NCBI RefSeq assembly: GCF_000018025.1
Contig: NC_009831.1
Location: 5,022,001 to 5,086,000 of the forward strand
Source: Shewanella sediminis HAW-EB3
Lineage (GTDB): Bacteria; Pseudomonadota; Gammaproteobacteria; Enterobacterales; Shewanellaceae
Length of the DNA: 64,000 bases
Direction: 5' to 3'
How positions within the stretch are numbered: position 1 is the first letter of the stretch; each line of letters begins with the position of its first letter. The notes under the pieces are model-generated. The model saw only the letters and a list, made by a program, of their open reading frames with translations, was not told the DNA's origin and ran no database searches. Below are positions 9,559 through 19,001 of the stretch, piece after piece. Made by a program: the position numbers and the translations under genes.

Positions 9559-11579
9559 AATGCTTGCTCTCCTTCAGACTCTTCTCCAGGCACGGCTGAG
9601 GCAGGTCTATCTAAGTTGTCACATAAGCGTTCATTTCTCGCCATCAAAGCTTCAGGAACTTCGAATGGCATCAATGCTTGCTGACGCTGATAACGATCGG
9701 CGTCATCTCCCAGCTCACTTAAAATTTTAGTGATCTCTTTTTCGCGCTTATCGGTATCGGGATGGGCAATCGCATTGTTAATCCCATAGCCGCGATATCC
9801 GGGTGGCAACTCCATCTTCATCACATCGAGCTCTTCGTAGTCTAGCTCAGGTGTGAGTGCATTTTCATCGGGCCAGCTGGACAAGGTTCTGTTCAACCAG
9901 TCTTTATCGTTACGTTGCGGGAAATCTTCTCGAGCGTGAGCGCCACGACTCTCTGTTCGCGCTGCAGCGCCACAGGCAACCGTCAATGCGACCTTAAGCA
10001 TGCGCTTCACGCGCAGTGCTTCGACCAACTCAGGGTTCGCGTGGCGTTTCTTACACTTAAGGCCTAAGTTTTTGGCACGCTTCAATAACGCTTGAAGCTC
10101 AGTCACAGCCTTCTCTAACTCAGGGCCATTACGGAAGATACCGACATAGTTCATCATGATCCGTTCCATCTCTTTTCTCAAAGCGAATGGACTCTCAGTT
10201 CCCGGACCTTCGACAAGTTCATCTATCTCATTACGTACCTTGTCCACAAAGGATTCGGCCAAACCAGTGTTGATCTCTAAGGTATTTTCCTGACAGAAAT
10301 CGGCTACATATTTACCGATAATCATGCCGCCAACTACAGTCTCGGCCAGCGAGTTGCCACCCAGACGGTTGAAGCCATGCATGTCCCAACAAGCGGCTTC
10401 GCCCACACTGAATAAGCCTTTTAGCTGAGGGTTTTGTCCTGTTTTATCGGTGCGTATACCACCCATAGAGTAATGTTGAGTCGGGCGAACCGGGATCCAA
10501 TCTTTTGCAGGGTCGATACCTAAGAAGCTCTCACAGATCTCTTTCACTTCACGCAGGTTGGTTTCGACATGTTTACGACCAAGAAGCGTAATATCTAACC
10601 ACAGGTGAGGACCATAAGGGCTATCGACCCCCTTGCCTTTGCGAATATGTTCGGTCATACGACGTGATACGACATCACGGGAAGCGAGTTCTTTCTTTTC
10701 AGGCTCATAGTCCGGCATAAAACGGTGGCCATCTTTATCTCTTAACAGGCCTCCGTCACCACGACAACCTTCGGTTGTCAAAATACCGACCGGCACGATG
10801 GCGGTTGGATGGAACTGTACCGCCTCCATATTGCCAAGTTTTGCCACACCGGTTTCCAGCGCGAGCGCCTGCCCTATTCCCTCACAGATAATAGCATTGG
10901 TCGACACTTCATAGATGCGGCCATAGCCCCCGGTTGCAATCGTGGTCGACTTGGCAATATAGGCCCGAAGCTCGCCCGTTATCATGCAGCGGGCAACGAC
11001 ACCATGACACCGCTTGCCGTCGTGAATAAGGGATAATGCCTCGACTCTTTCGTGAACGGGTATGTCGAGAGAGATGGCTTTGTTATCGACGGCATAAAGA
11101 AGTGAGTGACCGGTACCATCGGCGGTATAACAGGTTCGCCACTTTTTAGTACCACCAAAGTCCCGCGCATTAATCAGACCATGAGCCTCTTCGGCCTCTT
11201 CGATAGTCACCTTTTCGGCGTTAACGACCACCTGACGAGGGCCTTTAGTCACACGTGTCCACGGCACCCCCCAGTTCGTTAGCTCACGCACGGCTTTAGG
11301 AGCACAATGAGCAAACATCCTTGCCACATCCTGATCGCAGCCCCAGTCAGAACCTTTGACCGTATCCTGAAAATGGATATCTTCATCATCACCCATACCT
11401 TTAACGGTATTTCCAAGACTCGCCTGCATACCACCTTGAGCGGCTGCAGAATGCGATCGTTTTGCAGGAATAAGTGATAACACTACAGTGTCAAGGCCAC
11501 GCTCTTTAGAGGCGATAGCAACTCTGAGTCCGGCCAGTCCAGCTCCGACTACTAAAGAATCGGTATATATCAGTTTCAC
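9555..11579 (-). CDS. frdA: Fumarate reductase / succinate dehydrogenase flavoprotein subunit
   Basis: 674 residues. It has an N-terminal FAD fold ([17 protein letters not shown]) and the covalent-FAD histidine at residue 43 in [11 protein letters not shown], the same number as in Wolinella FrdA. Also visible are the substrate segments [20 protein letters not shown] and [10 protein letters not shown] (catalytic arginine) and the FAD-closing [19 protein letters not shown]. It interconverts fumarate and succinate on the cytoplasmic face. Sequence alone does not settle the physiological direction; Shewanella also uses a periplasmic fumarate reductase (FccA) and has a separate SdhCDAB, so this complex could serve either purpose. 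Confidence 0.93.
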   Translation of the reverse strand: MKLIYTDSLVVGAGLAGLRVAIASKERGLDTVVLSLIPAKRSHSAAAQGGMQASLGNTVKGMGDDEDIHFQDTVKGSDWGCDQDVARMFAHCAPKAVRELTNWGVPWTRVTKGPRQVVVNAEKVTIEEAEEAHGLINARDFGGTKKWRTCYTADGTGHSLLYAVDNKAISLDIPVHERVEALSLIHDGKRCHGVVARCMITGELRAYIAKSTTIATGGYGRIYEVSTNAIICEGIGQALALETGVAKLGNMEAVQFHPTAIVPVGILTTEGCRGDGGLLRDKDGHRFMPDYEPEKKELASRDVVSRRMTEHIRKGKGVDSPYGPHLWLDITLLGRKHVETNLREVKEICESFLGIDPAKDWIPVRPTQHYSMGGIRTDKTGQNPQLKGLFSVGEAACWDMHGFNRLGGNSLAETVVGGMIIGKYVADFCQENTLEINTGLAESFVDKVRNEIDELVEGPGTESPFALRKEMERIMMNYVGIFRNGPELEKAVTELQALLKRAKNLGLKCKKRHANPELVEALRVKRMLKVALTVACGAAARTESRGAHAREDFPQRNDKDWLNRTLSSWPDENALTPELDYEELDVMKMELPPGYRGYGINNAIAHPDTDKREKEITKILSELGDDADRYQRQQALMPFEVPEALMARNERLCDNLDRPASAVPGEESEGEQAL

Positions 11580-11690
11580 ACTTGCTCCTTACATAGGGCT
11601 TGAGGGCTCATTATTTTTATCATTTCAAACTAATCATTTAGATTTTAGTGGGAACAGTTTCAGGCTCTTTGAATGCCTGACACCTTCTCG

Positions 11691-12359
11691 CTATGCGTGT
11701 GGAAGAAACGCCAGCAATGACGCCATGCCGATAACCACAAATACCACACTCACTATCGTTTTTATCTTTTTCATTCGAGCTCGGGTATTGAGATCTCGGG
11801 CGGCGCCCCATTTTATGGCGACTCGATATACTCCGATGGCGGCATGTAACTCTACGCAGAGCAGAAGCGGCATATACAACATCCATACACCATCATTCCA
11901 GATCCTGTCTGCGGATCCTGAAGGACCGATAGTCTCTGGTGCCGAGCCGATAAGCCACAGGTGTACGGGTAACATCAGCAAGATACCGACCCCCGTAACG
12001 GCCTGCCAGACCCAGAGTTTGGTATCTCCATGACTGATTGAGGCCATCTGCTTTCTTAGTGCAATCTGTTGTCTCAAGCTCAGAGGCAGCTTTTGAACCG
12101 CAATTAACACATGAACCAGCACTAAACTTGCGATAGCGATGGCAATGATTGACACCACCCAAGGGTAACCATGGCCATCGGCACTCAAAAAGTTCAGCTC
12201 CATCATGCCCGCGACCCAGGTCATTGCGTCGGCGCCGAGCAGTATTGATGACACCAGTATTAAATGTGTCCACAAGAACACGGCCAAAATAACGCCTGAC
12301 ACACTCTGGCTCATATCGAGCCAGCCACTACAGTTTTTTATTGTTTTTGTTATCGCCAT
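11691..12359 (-). CDS. frdC: Diheme cytochrome b subunit, second copy
   Basis: 222 residues, about five membrane helices, no signal peptide. It aligns along its length with the neighbouring protein encoded at 12518-13243, sharing SSILLG, GHG(Y/F)P, (W/F)WQ(A/L)VTG, (I/M)G(V/L)YRVA(I/V)KWG. The four haem-ligand histidines of Wolinella FrdC are present at residues 32, 83, 133 and 172. It would oxidise or reduce menaquinone and anchor FrdAB. It lies 111 bp upstream of frdA and starts close behind a GAGGA. Two non-identical C subunits in one operon suggest either a heterodimeric anchor or alternative anchors. Confidence 0.85.
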   Translation of the reverse strand: MAITKTIKNCSGWLDMSQSVSGVILAVFLWTHLILVSSILLGADAMTWVAGMMELNFLSADGHGYPWVVSIIAIAIASLVLVHVLIAVQKLPLSLRQQIALRKQMASISHGDTKLWVWQAVTGVGILLMLPVHLWLIGSAPETIGPSGSADRIWNDGVWMLYMPLLLCVELHAAIGVYRVAIKWGAARDLNTRARMKKIKTIVSVVFVVIGMASLLAFLPHA

Positions 12360-12517
12360 ATATCCTCACCGAATTAATGTTGCAACATTAAAAAAAGTCA
12401 TCGAATAGACTAATCATAATGTCGCTCACATATCGCCTAAAAACCGTGAGGCAGATCAAAACAGGATTAAATAATCAACCAAGTTCTAAAATACTCATCT
12501 TCATGAGGTTTTGCTGA

Positions 12518-13243
12518 CTATTCAGGCACAAAGGGTTGGACAGGGAGCGCCAAATCACTACCGATTATCATGTAGGAGAGCAGGCTCAATGAACCGATGA
12601 CGATCAGATAGATGATCAACACCTTGATGATTTTTCTCAAGCCTCTTCTGTTTGCAGTCAGGCCCCATTTAACCGCGACACGATAGAGACCAATCATGGC
12701 GTGAATAACCACGGCAGGAAGAAGCAGCGCGTAGAGTAACCAGGCGTTCGCATGGTAAACACGCTCCGCGGAAAGGTGTGGCCCGATTTCAGGATTCGTT
12801 ATCATGGTAAAGACATGTACCGGTGCCAGGAAAAACAGAATAAACCCGGTAACGAGCTGCCAAAACCAGGCGTGGCTATCCTTATGGTTAATGCCGTTCA
12901 TATGACGACGCAGTGCTCGCCATTGTCCCAATTGAGCCGGAAAACGTCTCAGTGCCACAGCGGCATGTAACATAACGACAATAAGAATAAACACGGAAAA
13001 TACTTTGGTAACGACGGGGAAACCATGGCCCGTTTCACTAAACATTCCCCCCTCGAGGATCTGAACGACTTGATAGAAGGCCTCTTTTCCCAGCAGGATA
13101 CTGGACTCAAAATGCAGGTGAGCCAATAAAAAACAGCCAAGTAATATGCCTGTGACACTTTGAATTTTATCTGCCTTTGCAGACCAGGGGTGTCCTACAA
13201 TGCCAGGGATGCTTGTTTCGGGAAGTAAAGTTCTCACAGTCAT
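12518..13243 (-). CDS. frdC: Diheme cytochrome b subunit, first gene of the frd operon
   Basis: 241 residues with five predicted membrane helices and haem-ligand histidines at 42, 93, 143 and 181, nearly the Wolinella FrdC numbering (44, 93, 143, 182). The N-terminal extension of about ten residues and a C-terminal tail distinguish it from the second copy. It is first in the operon frdC-frdC-frdA-frdB; a 158-bp gap separates the two C genes. The CRP-like site at 13319-13334 lies about 76 bp upstream of its start, in a good position for activation. Confidence 0.87.
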   Translation of the reverse strand: MTVRTLLPETSIPGIVGHPWSAKADKIQSVTGILLGCFLLAHLHFESSILLGKEAFYQVVQILEGGMFSETGHGFPVVTKVFSVFILIVVMLHAAVALRRFPAQLGQWRALRRHMNGINHKDSHAWFWQLVTGFILFFLAPVHVFTMITNPEIGPHLSAERVYHANAWLLYALLLPAVVIHAMIGLYRVAVKWGLTANRRGLRKIIKVLIIYLIVIGSLSLLSYMIIGSDLALPVQPFVPE

Positions 13244-13318
13244 TTTCTTATAGTGCCTATTGTCGGGATTTACACCTTATCAAGAAGAATAGAACTAAGA
13301 ACAACGTCCTGATTAAAA

Positions 13319-13334
13319 CGTGACCAAACTCACA
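13319..13334. promoter_or_regulatory. CRP-like binding site upstream of frd
   Basis: CGTGA-N6-TCACA matches the CRP consensus TGTGA-N6-TCACA at nine of ten defined positions with exact spacing. In Shewanella, CRP with cAMP is the established activator of anaerobic respiration genes, which fits an frd operon. Binding is inferred. Confidence 0.6.
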
Positions 13335-13634
13335 GCCTTACCTTCGGCTATTTGAAGCAGATCACAAACAAAGGGGGTCACACAAAACAAAGGTCATACC
13401 ATTTAACCACCCCAATTCAATGAGTTAGACAGAATTTTCAAACGAAACAATCATGACCAACTTTGGTGGAACACCAACCATATCGGTATGATTTAGCAAA
13501 TTTCATTCATTACCTTCCGATTTAATTGCTTGATAGCCGGAGCAAGTTCATTAACTATCGAAGCAAGCTAACCACTGACTTTACCCATCAAGCGGTGGAC
13601 GGAATATCTCGACCGTTTCCCCCAAGTGTAGCCC

Positions 13635-13730
13635 TGACTTAAAAGGGAAAACTAATTCAGTGTCTATGCCTCTTGAGTTGAAAAATCTGAGTGACTCTGA
13701 ATTGATTACATATTTAATGTGATTGGTATT
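13635..13730. repeat. Right-hand part of a dispersed palindromic repeat
   Basis: About 96 bp align with the right end of the element at 27320-27585: both start TGACTTAAAAGGGAA, share a middle like TGA(G/A)TTGAAA...CTCTGAA(T/C)TGAT, and end at GATTGGTATT. The left half and left terminal repeat were not found, so this is a truncated copy. It ends 37 bp before the prmA start and may contribute to its promoter. Confidence 0.65.
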
Positions 13731-13767
13731 ACAATAGCTCAATTGCAGAACTTAAAGAGACGATCCC

Positions 13768-14649
13768 ATGCCTTGGATCCAGTTAAAAATTGATACCGAT
13801 AACCAACATGCAGATGCCTTGAGCGATCTGTTAATGGAGGAAGGCTCTCTGTCTATTACCCTGGAAGATGGTAAAGACACGCCTATTTATGAGCCTACTC
13901 TAGGTGAGACGCCGCTGTGGAATCACACAGTGCTAACAGCACTCTTTGAAGCCGATAGAGATCTTGCCATTGTCGTTGAGCAGCTCAAACTGCAACCCTA
14001 TTTAGGCGAAGACTTTTCCTACAAGATTGAGCAAGTCGAAGATAAAGACTGGGAACGTGAGTGGATGGATAACTTTCACCCGATTAAGTTCGGTGAACGC
14101 TTATGGATCTGTCCCAGCTGGCGCGAAATCCCCGATCCAGATGCCGTTAATATCATCTTAGATCCAGGGTTAGCATTTGGTACCGGTACTCACCCAACGA
14201 CAGCCCTCTGTCTGGAGTGGTTAGATAGCTTAGATTTTGCCGATAAAGAGGTGATCGATTTTGGTTGTGGCTCAGGCATCTTAGCCGTCGCAGCACTGAA
14301 ACTCGGCGCGACTAAAGTTACCGGCATCGACATCGATTACCAAGCCATCGACGCATCTAAGGCCAATGCAGAACGCAATGGTGTCGAAGATCAATTAGCC
14401 CTCTTCCTTCCCGAAGATCAACCGAAAGATCTACAGGCCGATATCTTAGTGGCAAACATTCTTGCGGGCCCGCTGAGAGAGCTTGCTCCTTTAATTGCCG
14501 AAAAAGTAAAAACCGGCGGCCAATTGGCCTTGTCCGGACTACTTAAAGAACAAGCCGAAGAGGTTGCGGAGTTTTACACTCAATGGTTCGATATGGATGA
14601 GCCTGCTCACAAAGAGGATTGGAGCCGCTTGACAGGAATACGCAAATAG
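13768..14649 (+). CDS. prmA: Ribosomal protein L11 methyltransferase
   Basis: 293 residues, matching E. coli PrmA. The N-terminal L11-recognition domain ([20 protein letters not shown]) is followed by the linker and the SAM-dependent methyltransferase fold with [34 protein letters not shown] (motif I) and [11 protein letters not shown] (motif IV). It trimethylates lysines and the N-terminus of L11. It is first in the prmA-dusB-fis cluster, an order conserved in gammaproteobacteria. Confidence 0.95.
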   Translation: MPWIQLKIDTDNQHADALSDLLMEEGSLSITLEDGKDTPIYEPTLGETPLWNHTVLTALFEADRDLAIVVEQLKLQPYLGEDFSYKIEQVEDKDWEREWMDNFHPIKFGERLWICPSWREIPDPDAVNIILDPGLAFGTGTHPTTALCLEWLDSLDFADKEVIDFGCGSGILAVAALKLGATKVTGIDIDYQAIDASKANAERNGVEDQLALFLPEDQPKDLQADILVANILAGPLRELAPLIAEKVKTGGQLALSGLLKEQAEEVAEFYTQWFDMDEPAHKEDWSRLTGIRK

Positions 14650-14800
14650 CGGTAATGGGCGGTACACCCTGTGCCGCCTAAGATTTCTCAGCTTTCAAAA
14701 GTCAAGAAAAAAAGTTTCTCTCAGGTCATTTATTGACCTTTTCACCAGCTCAAAAAAGGCGTACTATAGCGCCCCTTTGAAGCGCTAAGGTATGTTGAAA

Positions 14801-15769
14801 ATGCAGATTGGACCCTATCAACTGAAAAACCGGTTGATCGTGGCACCAATGGCAGGTGTCACAGACCAACCCTTTAGAAATCTATGTCTTCGTTATGGTG
14901 CAGCCATGGCGGTGTCGGAGATGCTTTCGTCGAATCCTGATGTTTGGGATACCGATAAGAGCCGCCAGCGCATGAGTCATGCTGGTGAAGATGGGATACG
15001 CTCAGTACAAATAGCAGGTGCCGATCCTGAGTTAATGGCCAATGCCGCCGTTGTCAACGTACAACAAGGGGCACAGATCATTGATATCAATATGGGTTGC
15101 CCTGCGAAGAAAGTGAATAGAAAGCTAGCTGGTTCAGCTTTACTGCAAGACCCTGTGCAGGTAAAAGCAATTTTACAAGCCGTGGTTGCCGCAGTGGATG
15201 TACCGGTAACACTGAAAATTCGAACTGGATGGGCTCCGGAGCATAGGAATGGTGTTCAAATCGCCCAGATAGCCGAAGATTGTGGTATTGCCTCATTAGC
15301 CGTTCACGGCAGAACCAGGCAGTGCATGTACAAGGGAAATGCCGAGTACGACACGATTAAAGCTATTAAAAAGAATGTCTCGATCCCTGTTGTTGCTAAC
15401 GGAGATATTGTCACTCCTGAAAAAGCACGTTTTGTGTTAGATCAGACCGGTGCCGATGCTCTCATGATAGGTCGGGGTGCTCAAGGAAGGCCTTGGATTT
15501 TCCGAGAAATTCAACATTATCTGGAAACGGGTAATAAGCTAGCGCCTGTTGAGATGGATGAAAAGCGTCTTGTGATGCTGGAACATCTTAAAAACTTATA
15601 TGCTCTGTATGGTGAATATAAGGGTATCCGTTTCGCTAGAAAACATGTTGGATGGTATTTGGACCAAGATGAACAGCGTCCATTCCGGGCCGAATTTAAT
15701 CGGCTGGAAACTGTTGAAGAACAAGGTTCCATGGTGGAACGCTATTTTGATGAAATTGCACAGAATTAA
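14801..15769 (+). CDS. dusB: tRNA-dihydrouridine synthase B
   Basis: 322 residues from the ATG at 14801, giving the family N-terminus MQIGPYQLKNRLIVAPMAGV. An ATG nine bases upstream sits almost on top of the AAGG ribosome-binding site, so the later start is preferred. The flavin-binding TIM barrel shows APMAGVTDQPFR, DINMGCPAKKVNRKLAGSAL (the catalytic cysteine is in GCPAKKV), KIRTGW, HGRTR, VVANGDI and MIGRGAQGRPWIF. It reduces specific uridines of tRNA with NADPH. The gap to fis is 18 bp, so the two are cotranscribed. Confidence 0.95.
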   Translation: MQIGPYQLKNRLIVAPMAGVTDQPFRNLCLRYGAAMAVSEMLSSNPDVWDTDKSRQRMSHAGEDGIRSVQIAGADPELMANAAVVNVQQGAQIIDINMGCPAKKVNRKLAGSALLQDPVQVKAILQAVVAAVDVPVTLKIRTGWAPEHRNGVQIAQIAEDCGIASLAVHGRTRQCMYKGNAEYDTIKAIKKNVSIPVVANGDIVTPEKARFVLDQTGADALMIGRGAQGRPWIFREIQHYLETGNKLAPVEMDEKRLVMLEHLKNLYALYGEYKGIRFARKHVGWYLDQDEQRPFRAEFNRLETVEEQGSMVERYFDEIAQN

Positions 15770-16093
<324 letters not shown>

Positions 16094-16116
16094 ATCGTTC
16101 ATCTCTTGCTTTAAAT

Positions 16117-16145
16117 AAAAAAACCAGCGCTATGCTGGTTTTTTT
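16117..16145. terminator. Bidirectional terminator after fis
   Basis: AAACCAGC (16121-16128) pairs with GCTGGTTT (16134-16141), flanked by A residues on the left and a T run to 16145 on the right. It can stop fis transcription and leftward transcripts. Confidence 0.9.
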
Positions 16146-16228
16146 ATGCCTGATTTTTATGAAGTGGTGTTTGGCTTTGAGACAGGCTCTTGCGCTTCCA
16201 TCAAGATGTGATGATAAAGTTATGCCTA

Positions 16229-16336
16229 TTATCCGGTAATTAACAGCAGGAGTAGCCCGATAATAATCATAAGAGCCAAGCTGCAACTCAGCAATAGACA
16301 CAAACCATAGATCAAGCTAAAGGGATCTGTTTTCAT
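16229..16336 (-). CDS. Possible 35-residue single-pass membrane protein
   Basis: An ATG at 16336 opens a 35-codon frame ending in TAA at 16229. The protein begins MKTDPFSLIYGLCLLLSCSL and continues as an almost unbroken hydrophobic segment ending LLLLLITG. GAAGG lies 7 bases upstream of the ATG, an ideal ribosome-binding site. A charged, polar N-terminus followed by one long helix is what small bacterial membrane proteins look like. I do not recognise a family. It is leftward, located between the fis terminator and the rdh operon end; a hairpin at 16451-16468 separates it from rdhB. It could also be a chance frame. Confidence 0.4.
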   Translation of the reverse strand: MKTDPFSLIYGLCLLLSCSLALMIIIGLLLLLITG

Positions 16337-16450
16337 CTGTCGGCCTTCGAAGATGCACGCTCAATTCAGAGCATGACGTCCCCCAATAACTCTCCATAAG
16401 AAGACTTCTCATAAGAAGACTCTACAGAGCCGATAACCAAGAGAGAATTT

Positions 16451-16468
16451 AGCCCCTGAGCAGGGGCT
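16451..16468 (-). terminator. Hairpin after the rdh operon
   Basis: AGCCCC (16451-16456) pairs with GGGGCT (16463-16468) around a six-base loop, 33 bp beyond the rdhB stop. The following tract on the leftward strand (AAATTCTC) is only weakly U-rich, so termination strength is uncertain. Confidence 0.45.
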
Positions 16469-16500
16469 TTCATATGAGAGTGAATACCTATCGGTATAAA

Positions 16501-16788
16501 TTATTGAGCAGGCTTGAAGCCAGGCGCTACCAGATGACGCCAGGTAACAATCACCATGAGTAGGCCGGATCCGGCAAACACAGATAATCCCAGCGCACCG
16601 GATTGAGCATAACCTTCAATAAATGAAGAGCCACACCAGGCGATGCCAAACAAGATATCCAGGATTCCGATCAACAACAGAGGTATCGCATACCATTTAA
16701 GTTTTACCACCATATGGGCATACACCATGACGTTGATTGTCAACATACTGATAATGCCCAGACAGAACCATTGTAAAGCTTCCATCAC
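16501..16788 (-). CDS. rdhB: Reductive dehalogenase membrane anchor (RdhB/PceB type)
   Basis: 95 residues, hydrophobic, with three predicted helices (about residues 4-25, 33-53 and 66-84). It matches the size and topology of PceB-like proteins that hold the exported RdhA on the outer face of the cytoplasmic membrane. It begins 15 bp after the rdhA stop, the canonical rdhAB order. Its identification rests mainly on this context and topology; sequence conservation in this family is low. Confidence 0.75.
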   Translation of the reverse strand: MMEALQWFCLGIISMLTINVMVYAHMVVKLKWYAIPLLLIGILDILFGIAWCGSSFIEGYAQSGALGLSVFAGSGLLMVIVTWRHLVAPGFKPAQ

Positions 16789-16803
16789 TCTTTCTCCTAT
16801 ATG

Positions 16804-18273
16804 TTAACCGGCTGTGCCGATATTATTTTTCATTGAAGTGTTGGTACGCATGTCGGCACCAGACTCCCAGAACTTCTCAACCTTACCTGGAATAGGCTCG
16901 GCTCCCTGTCCGCCATACCCAAACGCCGGATGGGCTTCGGCCATAAAGGCATGCAGGAATTTTGGCATCATAGGATTGACGGCCATCATCATCCAGTGAT
17001 GCCAGAAGTCGGGTTCATTAAAGGTACAGCTGGCGATACAGTTCAGGCAGGAGGTATCGTTATCGACCCAGAAGTTGAAGCAGCGTTTGGAATCTGAATG
17101 CCACTTACTGACGCCCGCGTGGCTATTCCAGGTATAACCCGGTTCATCACTGAACTCATAGGTAGGCTGAAAGGTTGGCTCATCGTCCTGACTGATGGCA
17201 CCAGACGGGCAAGAGTCGGCACACTTCTTACAGGTCTTGCAGAACTCACGCACACCCCAGGTACGTGGCTGATCGTAAGCATCTTCAAAATCGATATCGG
17301 TGAATACCTTACACAGTCTCACCCTGGGTCCGACGCCAGGCATGATACAGGATCCGAGACGACCTCCTTCTCCCATACCCGCCAGAATGGCATAAGCGAC
17401 CGAGTTAGCCAGATCGTTACCCGCACCCACGGCGTGGTAGCCACAGCCACGAATAAATTTCGCCATCTGGCAAGCCATCTTACCCATGTCGCTATAGCCA
17501 TTACCCGTGGCCCCTTCTGAGGTCCAGGATGGAGCCGTCGCTACGTTGTCATAATCCATAGGGGTGGCAATGACGATCACCGACTTGGGCTTGAAGGGGA
17601 AATCTTTCTCCCAGGATAGGGTTCTCTCATCTTCCATGTCATAAAGAGGATCGTAAACGAAACGCTTGTCGAATTTAGCGATACCGACACGGACCGCGCC
17701 AAACAGGCGTCCGGTCGAACGGATCATATCTGCGGCACGTTTTCCGCTCCCCCAATCATATTGCTCTGCCTCTACGTCGGTTTGATCCCAGCTATGCAGA
17801 GGGGTATTCGGCTGACCGAAGGCGGATGCACGGGATTTTGCGACAACCAGAGGATACCAGGCGGCATGGCCGATAGCCCTGTCGGCCTGACCATATCCTG
17901 ACTTACTATTATCGAAATGGTCGCGGTTCTCGAATGTCTGAACCACATCATTAAAATTAAAGTCTTTCTTCCACAAGCGTGAATACTGAACCGAACGTTC
18001 GGGGTGATCTATCTTCGATAGTTTTGGGCTAACCGCATGAGTCAATACCAGATCACGTTGGTCGAAGGGCTTAAAGTTCAGTTCATCGACTTCGATACCC
18101 GGCGTATTCGTCGACCCTTCCAGCGCCGCTTTCGACGCCCCTAATGCCACGCCCCCGGTCAACATAGCCGCACCGCCACCTATAACGGTTTTCTTAAAGA
18201 AACTACGTCGCGACATGTTCGGCAGATCATCTTGTAGCTCTTGTGAGCTCCGGTTTTCAATTTGGTTTGTCAT
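16804..18273 (-). CDS. rdhA: Corrinoid/iron-sulfur reductive dehalogenase catalytic subunit
   Basis: 489 residues. Residues 20-50 form a twin-arginine signal (MSRRSFFKKTVIGGG followed by a hydrophobic stretch and ALGASKA), so the folded enzyme is exported by Tat. Near the C-terminus CKTCKKCADSCP (Cys codons within 17209-17241) gives the first [4Fe-4S] site. C-x10-C-x2-C-x3-C (codons within 17026-17082) gives the second. This double cluster after a corrinoid-binding middle region is the reductive dehalogenase signature. The family removes halogen from organohalides using cobalamin and quinol-derived electrons. The substrate cannot be read from sequence; from memory, a tetrachloroethene-active homologue was reported in Shewanella sediminis. 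I chose the first ATG because the internal ATG at the RR motif has no ribosome-binding site. An epoxyqueuosine-reductase relative is unlikely given the Tat signal and anchor gene. Confidence 0.88.
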   Translation of the reverse strand: MTNQIENRSSQELQDDLPNMSRRSFFKKTVIGGGAAMLTGGVALGASKAALEGSTNTPGIEVDELNFKPFDQRDLVLTHAVSPKLSKIDHPERSVQYSRLWKKDFNFNDVVQTFENRDHFDNSKSGYGQADRAIGHAAWYPLVVAKSRASAFGQPNTPLHSWDQTDVEAEQYDWGSGKRAADMIRSTGRLFGAVRVGIAKFDKRFVYDPLYDMEDERTLSWEKDFPFKPKSVIVIATPMDYDNVATAPSWTSEGATGNGYSDMGKMACQMAKFIRGCGYHAVGAGNDLANSVAYAILAGMGEGGRLGSCIMPGVGPRVRLCKVFTDIDFEDAYDQPRTWGVREFCKTCKKCADSCPSGAISQDDEPTFQPTYEFSDEPGYTWNSHAGVSKWHSDSKRCFNFWVDNDTSCLNCIASCTFNEPDFWHHWMMMAVNPMMPKFLHAFMAEAHPAFGYGGQGAEPIPGKVEKFWESGADMRTNTSMKNNIGTAG

Positions 18274-18324
18274 AATGCTTAATTCTCTTCATGTAACAAG
18301 GAGACAAAGTCTCTGTGAACAGGG

Positions 18325-18954
18325 TCAAACGACTTCAATCAGTTCAAGGTCAAAAATCAAGGCGGCATTCCCGGGGATCTTCGGAGCCTTACCCACTTGG
18401 CCATAGGCCAGCTCTGACGGGACATATACTCGCCACTTAGAACCGGACGGCATCATCTGTAACACCTCAGTCCAACCGGGGATCACGCTCTGCACCGGAA
18501 ACTCTACCGGCTCCCCTCTCTCGACGGAGCTGTCGAACACTTCACCGTTGATCAACATGCCATGGTAATGAACGATGACATTATCGACCTGACCGGCAGT
18601 TCGCCCCTCACCCATCTCTATGACCTTGTATTGCAGCCCGGAGTCTGTGATAACGACACCTGGCTTAAGGGCGTTTTCAGACATAAACGCCTGACTTCGG
18701 CCCGCTGTTTCATCAGCTTCGCGTTGACGAATGGCCGCTGCCAGAGCGGCGATATTTTTAAATGCCGATTCCACTTGCTGATCTGTGATGGGAGCCGCTC
18801 TGTCATGGAAGCAATCCAACATTCCGGCAAAAACGGTTTCCATCTCCAATCCGTCAAAGTTATGAGTTTGTAGGTGGCGGCCAAACTGCCACCCCAACCC
18901 ATAACTGACTTTCTGCTCATCATTCGCAAGCGATACTGGTTTAGTGTCTGTCAT
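18325..18954 (-). CDS. FKBP22-type peptidyl-prolyl isomerase
   Basis: 209 residues. The N-terminal half (VSYGLGWQFGRHLQTHNFDG, then a long helix through AAAIRQREADETAGRSQAF) is the dimerisation arm of FklB/Mip proteins. The C-terminal half is an FKBP domain (VIVHYHGMLINGEVFDSSVE, VIPGWTEVLQMMPSGSKWRVY, AYGQ...IPGNAALIFDLELIEV). There is no signal peptide, so it is cytoplasmic. It is 51 bp upstream of rdhA in the same direction. Some dehalogenase operons of Firmicutes carry a different isomerase, the trigger-factor-like PceT, that holds the RdhA precursor before Tat export; an equivalent job is inferred here. It may alternatively be a general FklB paralogue. Confidence 0.85.
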   Translation of the reverse strand: MTDTKPVSLANDEQKVSYGLGWQFGRHLQTHNFDGLEMETVFAGMLDCFHDRAAPITDQQVESAFKNIAALAAAIRQREADETAGRSQAFMSENALKPGVVITDSGLQYKVIEMGEGRTAGQVDNVIVHYHGMLINGEVFDSSVERGEPVEFPVQSVIPGWTEVLQMMPSGSKWRVYVPSELAYGQVGKAPKIPGNAALIFDLELIEVV

Positions 18955-19001
18955 GATGATTCGACTCCTTAAATAATGTAAATGTATGCAAGCTGCAGTT
19001 T

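Larger units (their letters stand above)
13244..13767. other. Divergent control region between frd and prmA
   Basis: These 524 bp carry the frd promoter region with a CRP-like site at 13319-13334 and further TCACA half-sites around 13362 and 13379, and, toward prmA, a piece of a dispersed repeat at 13635-13730. No convincing gene lies here. Confidence 0.5.
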
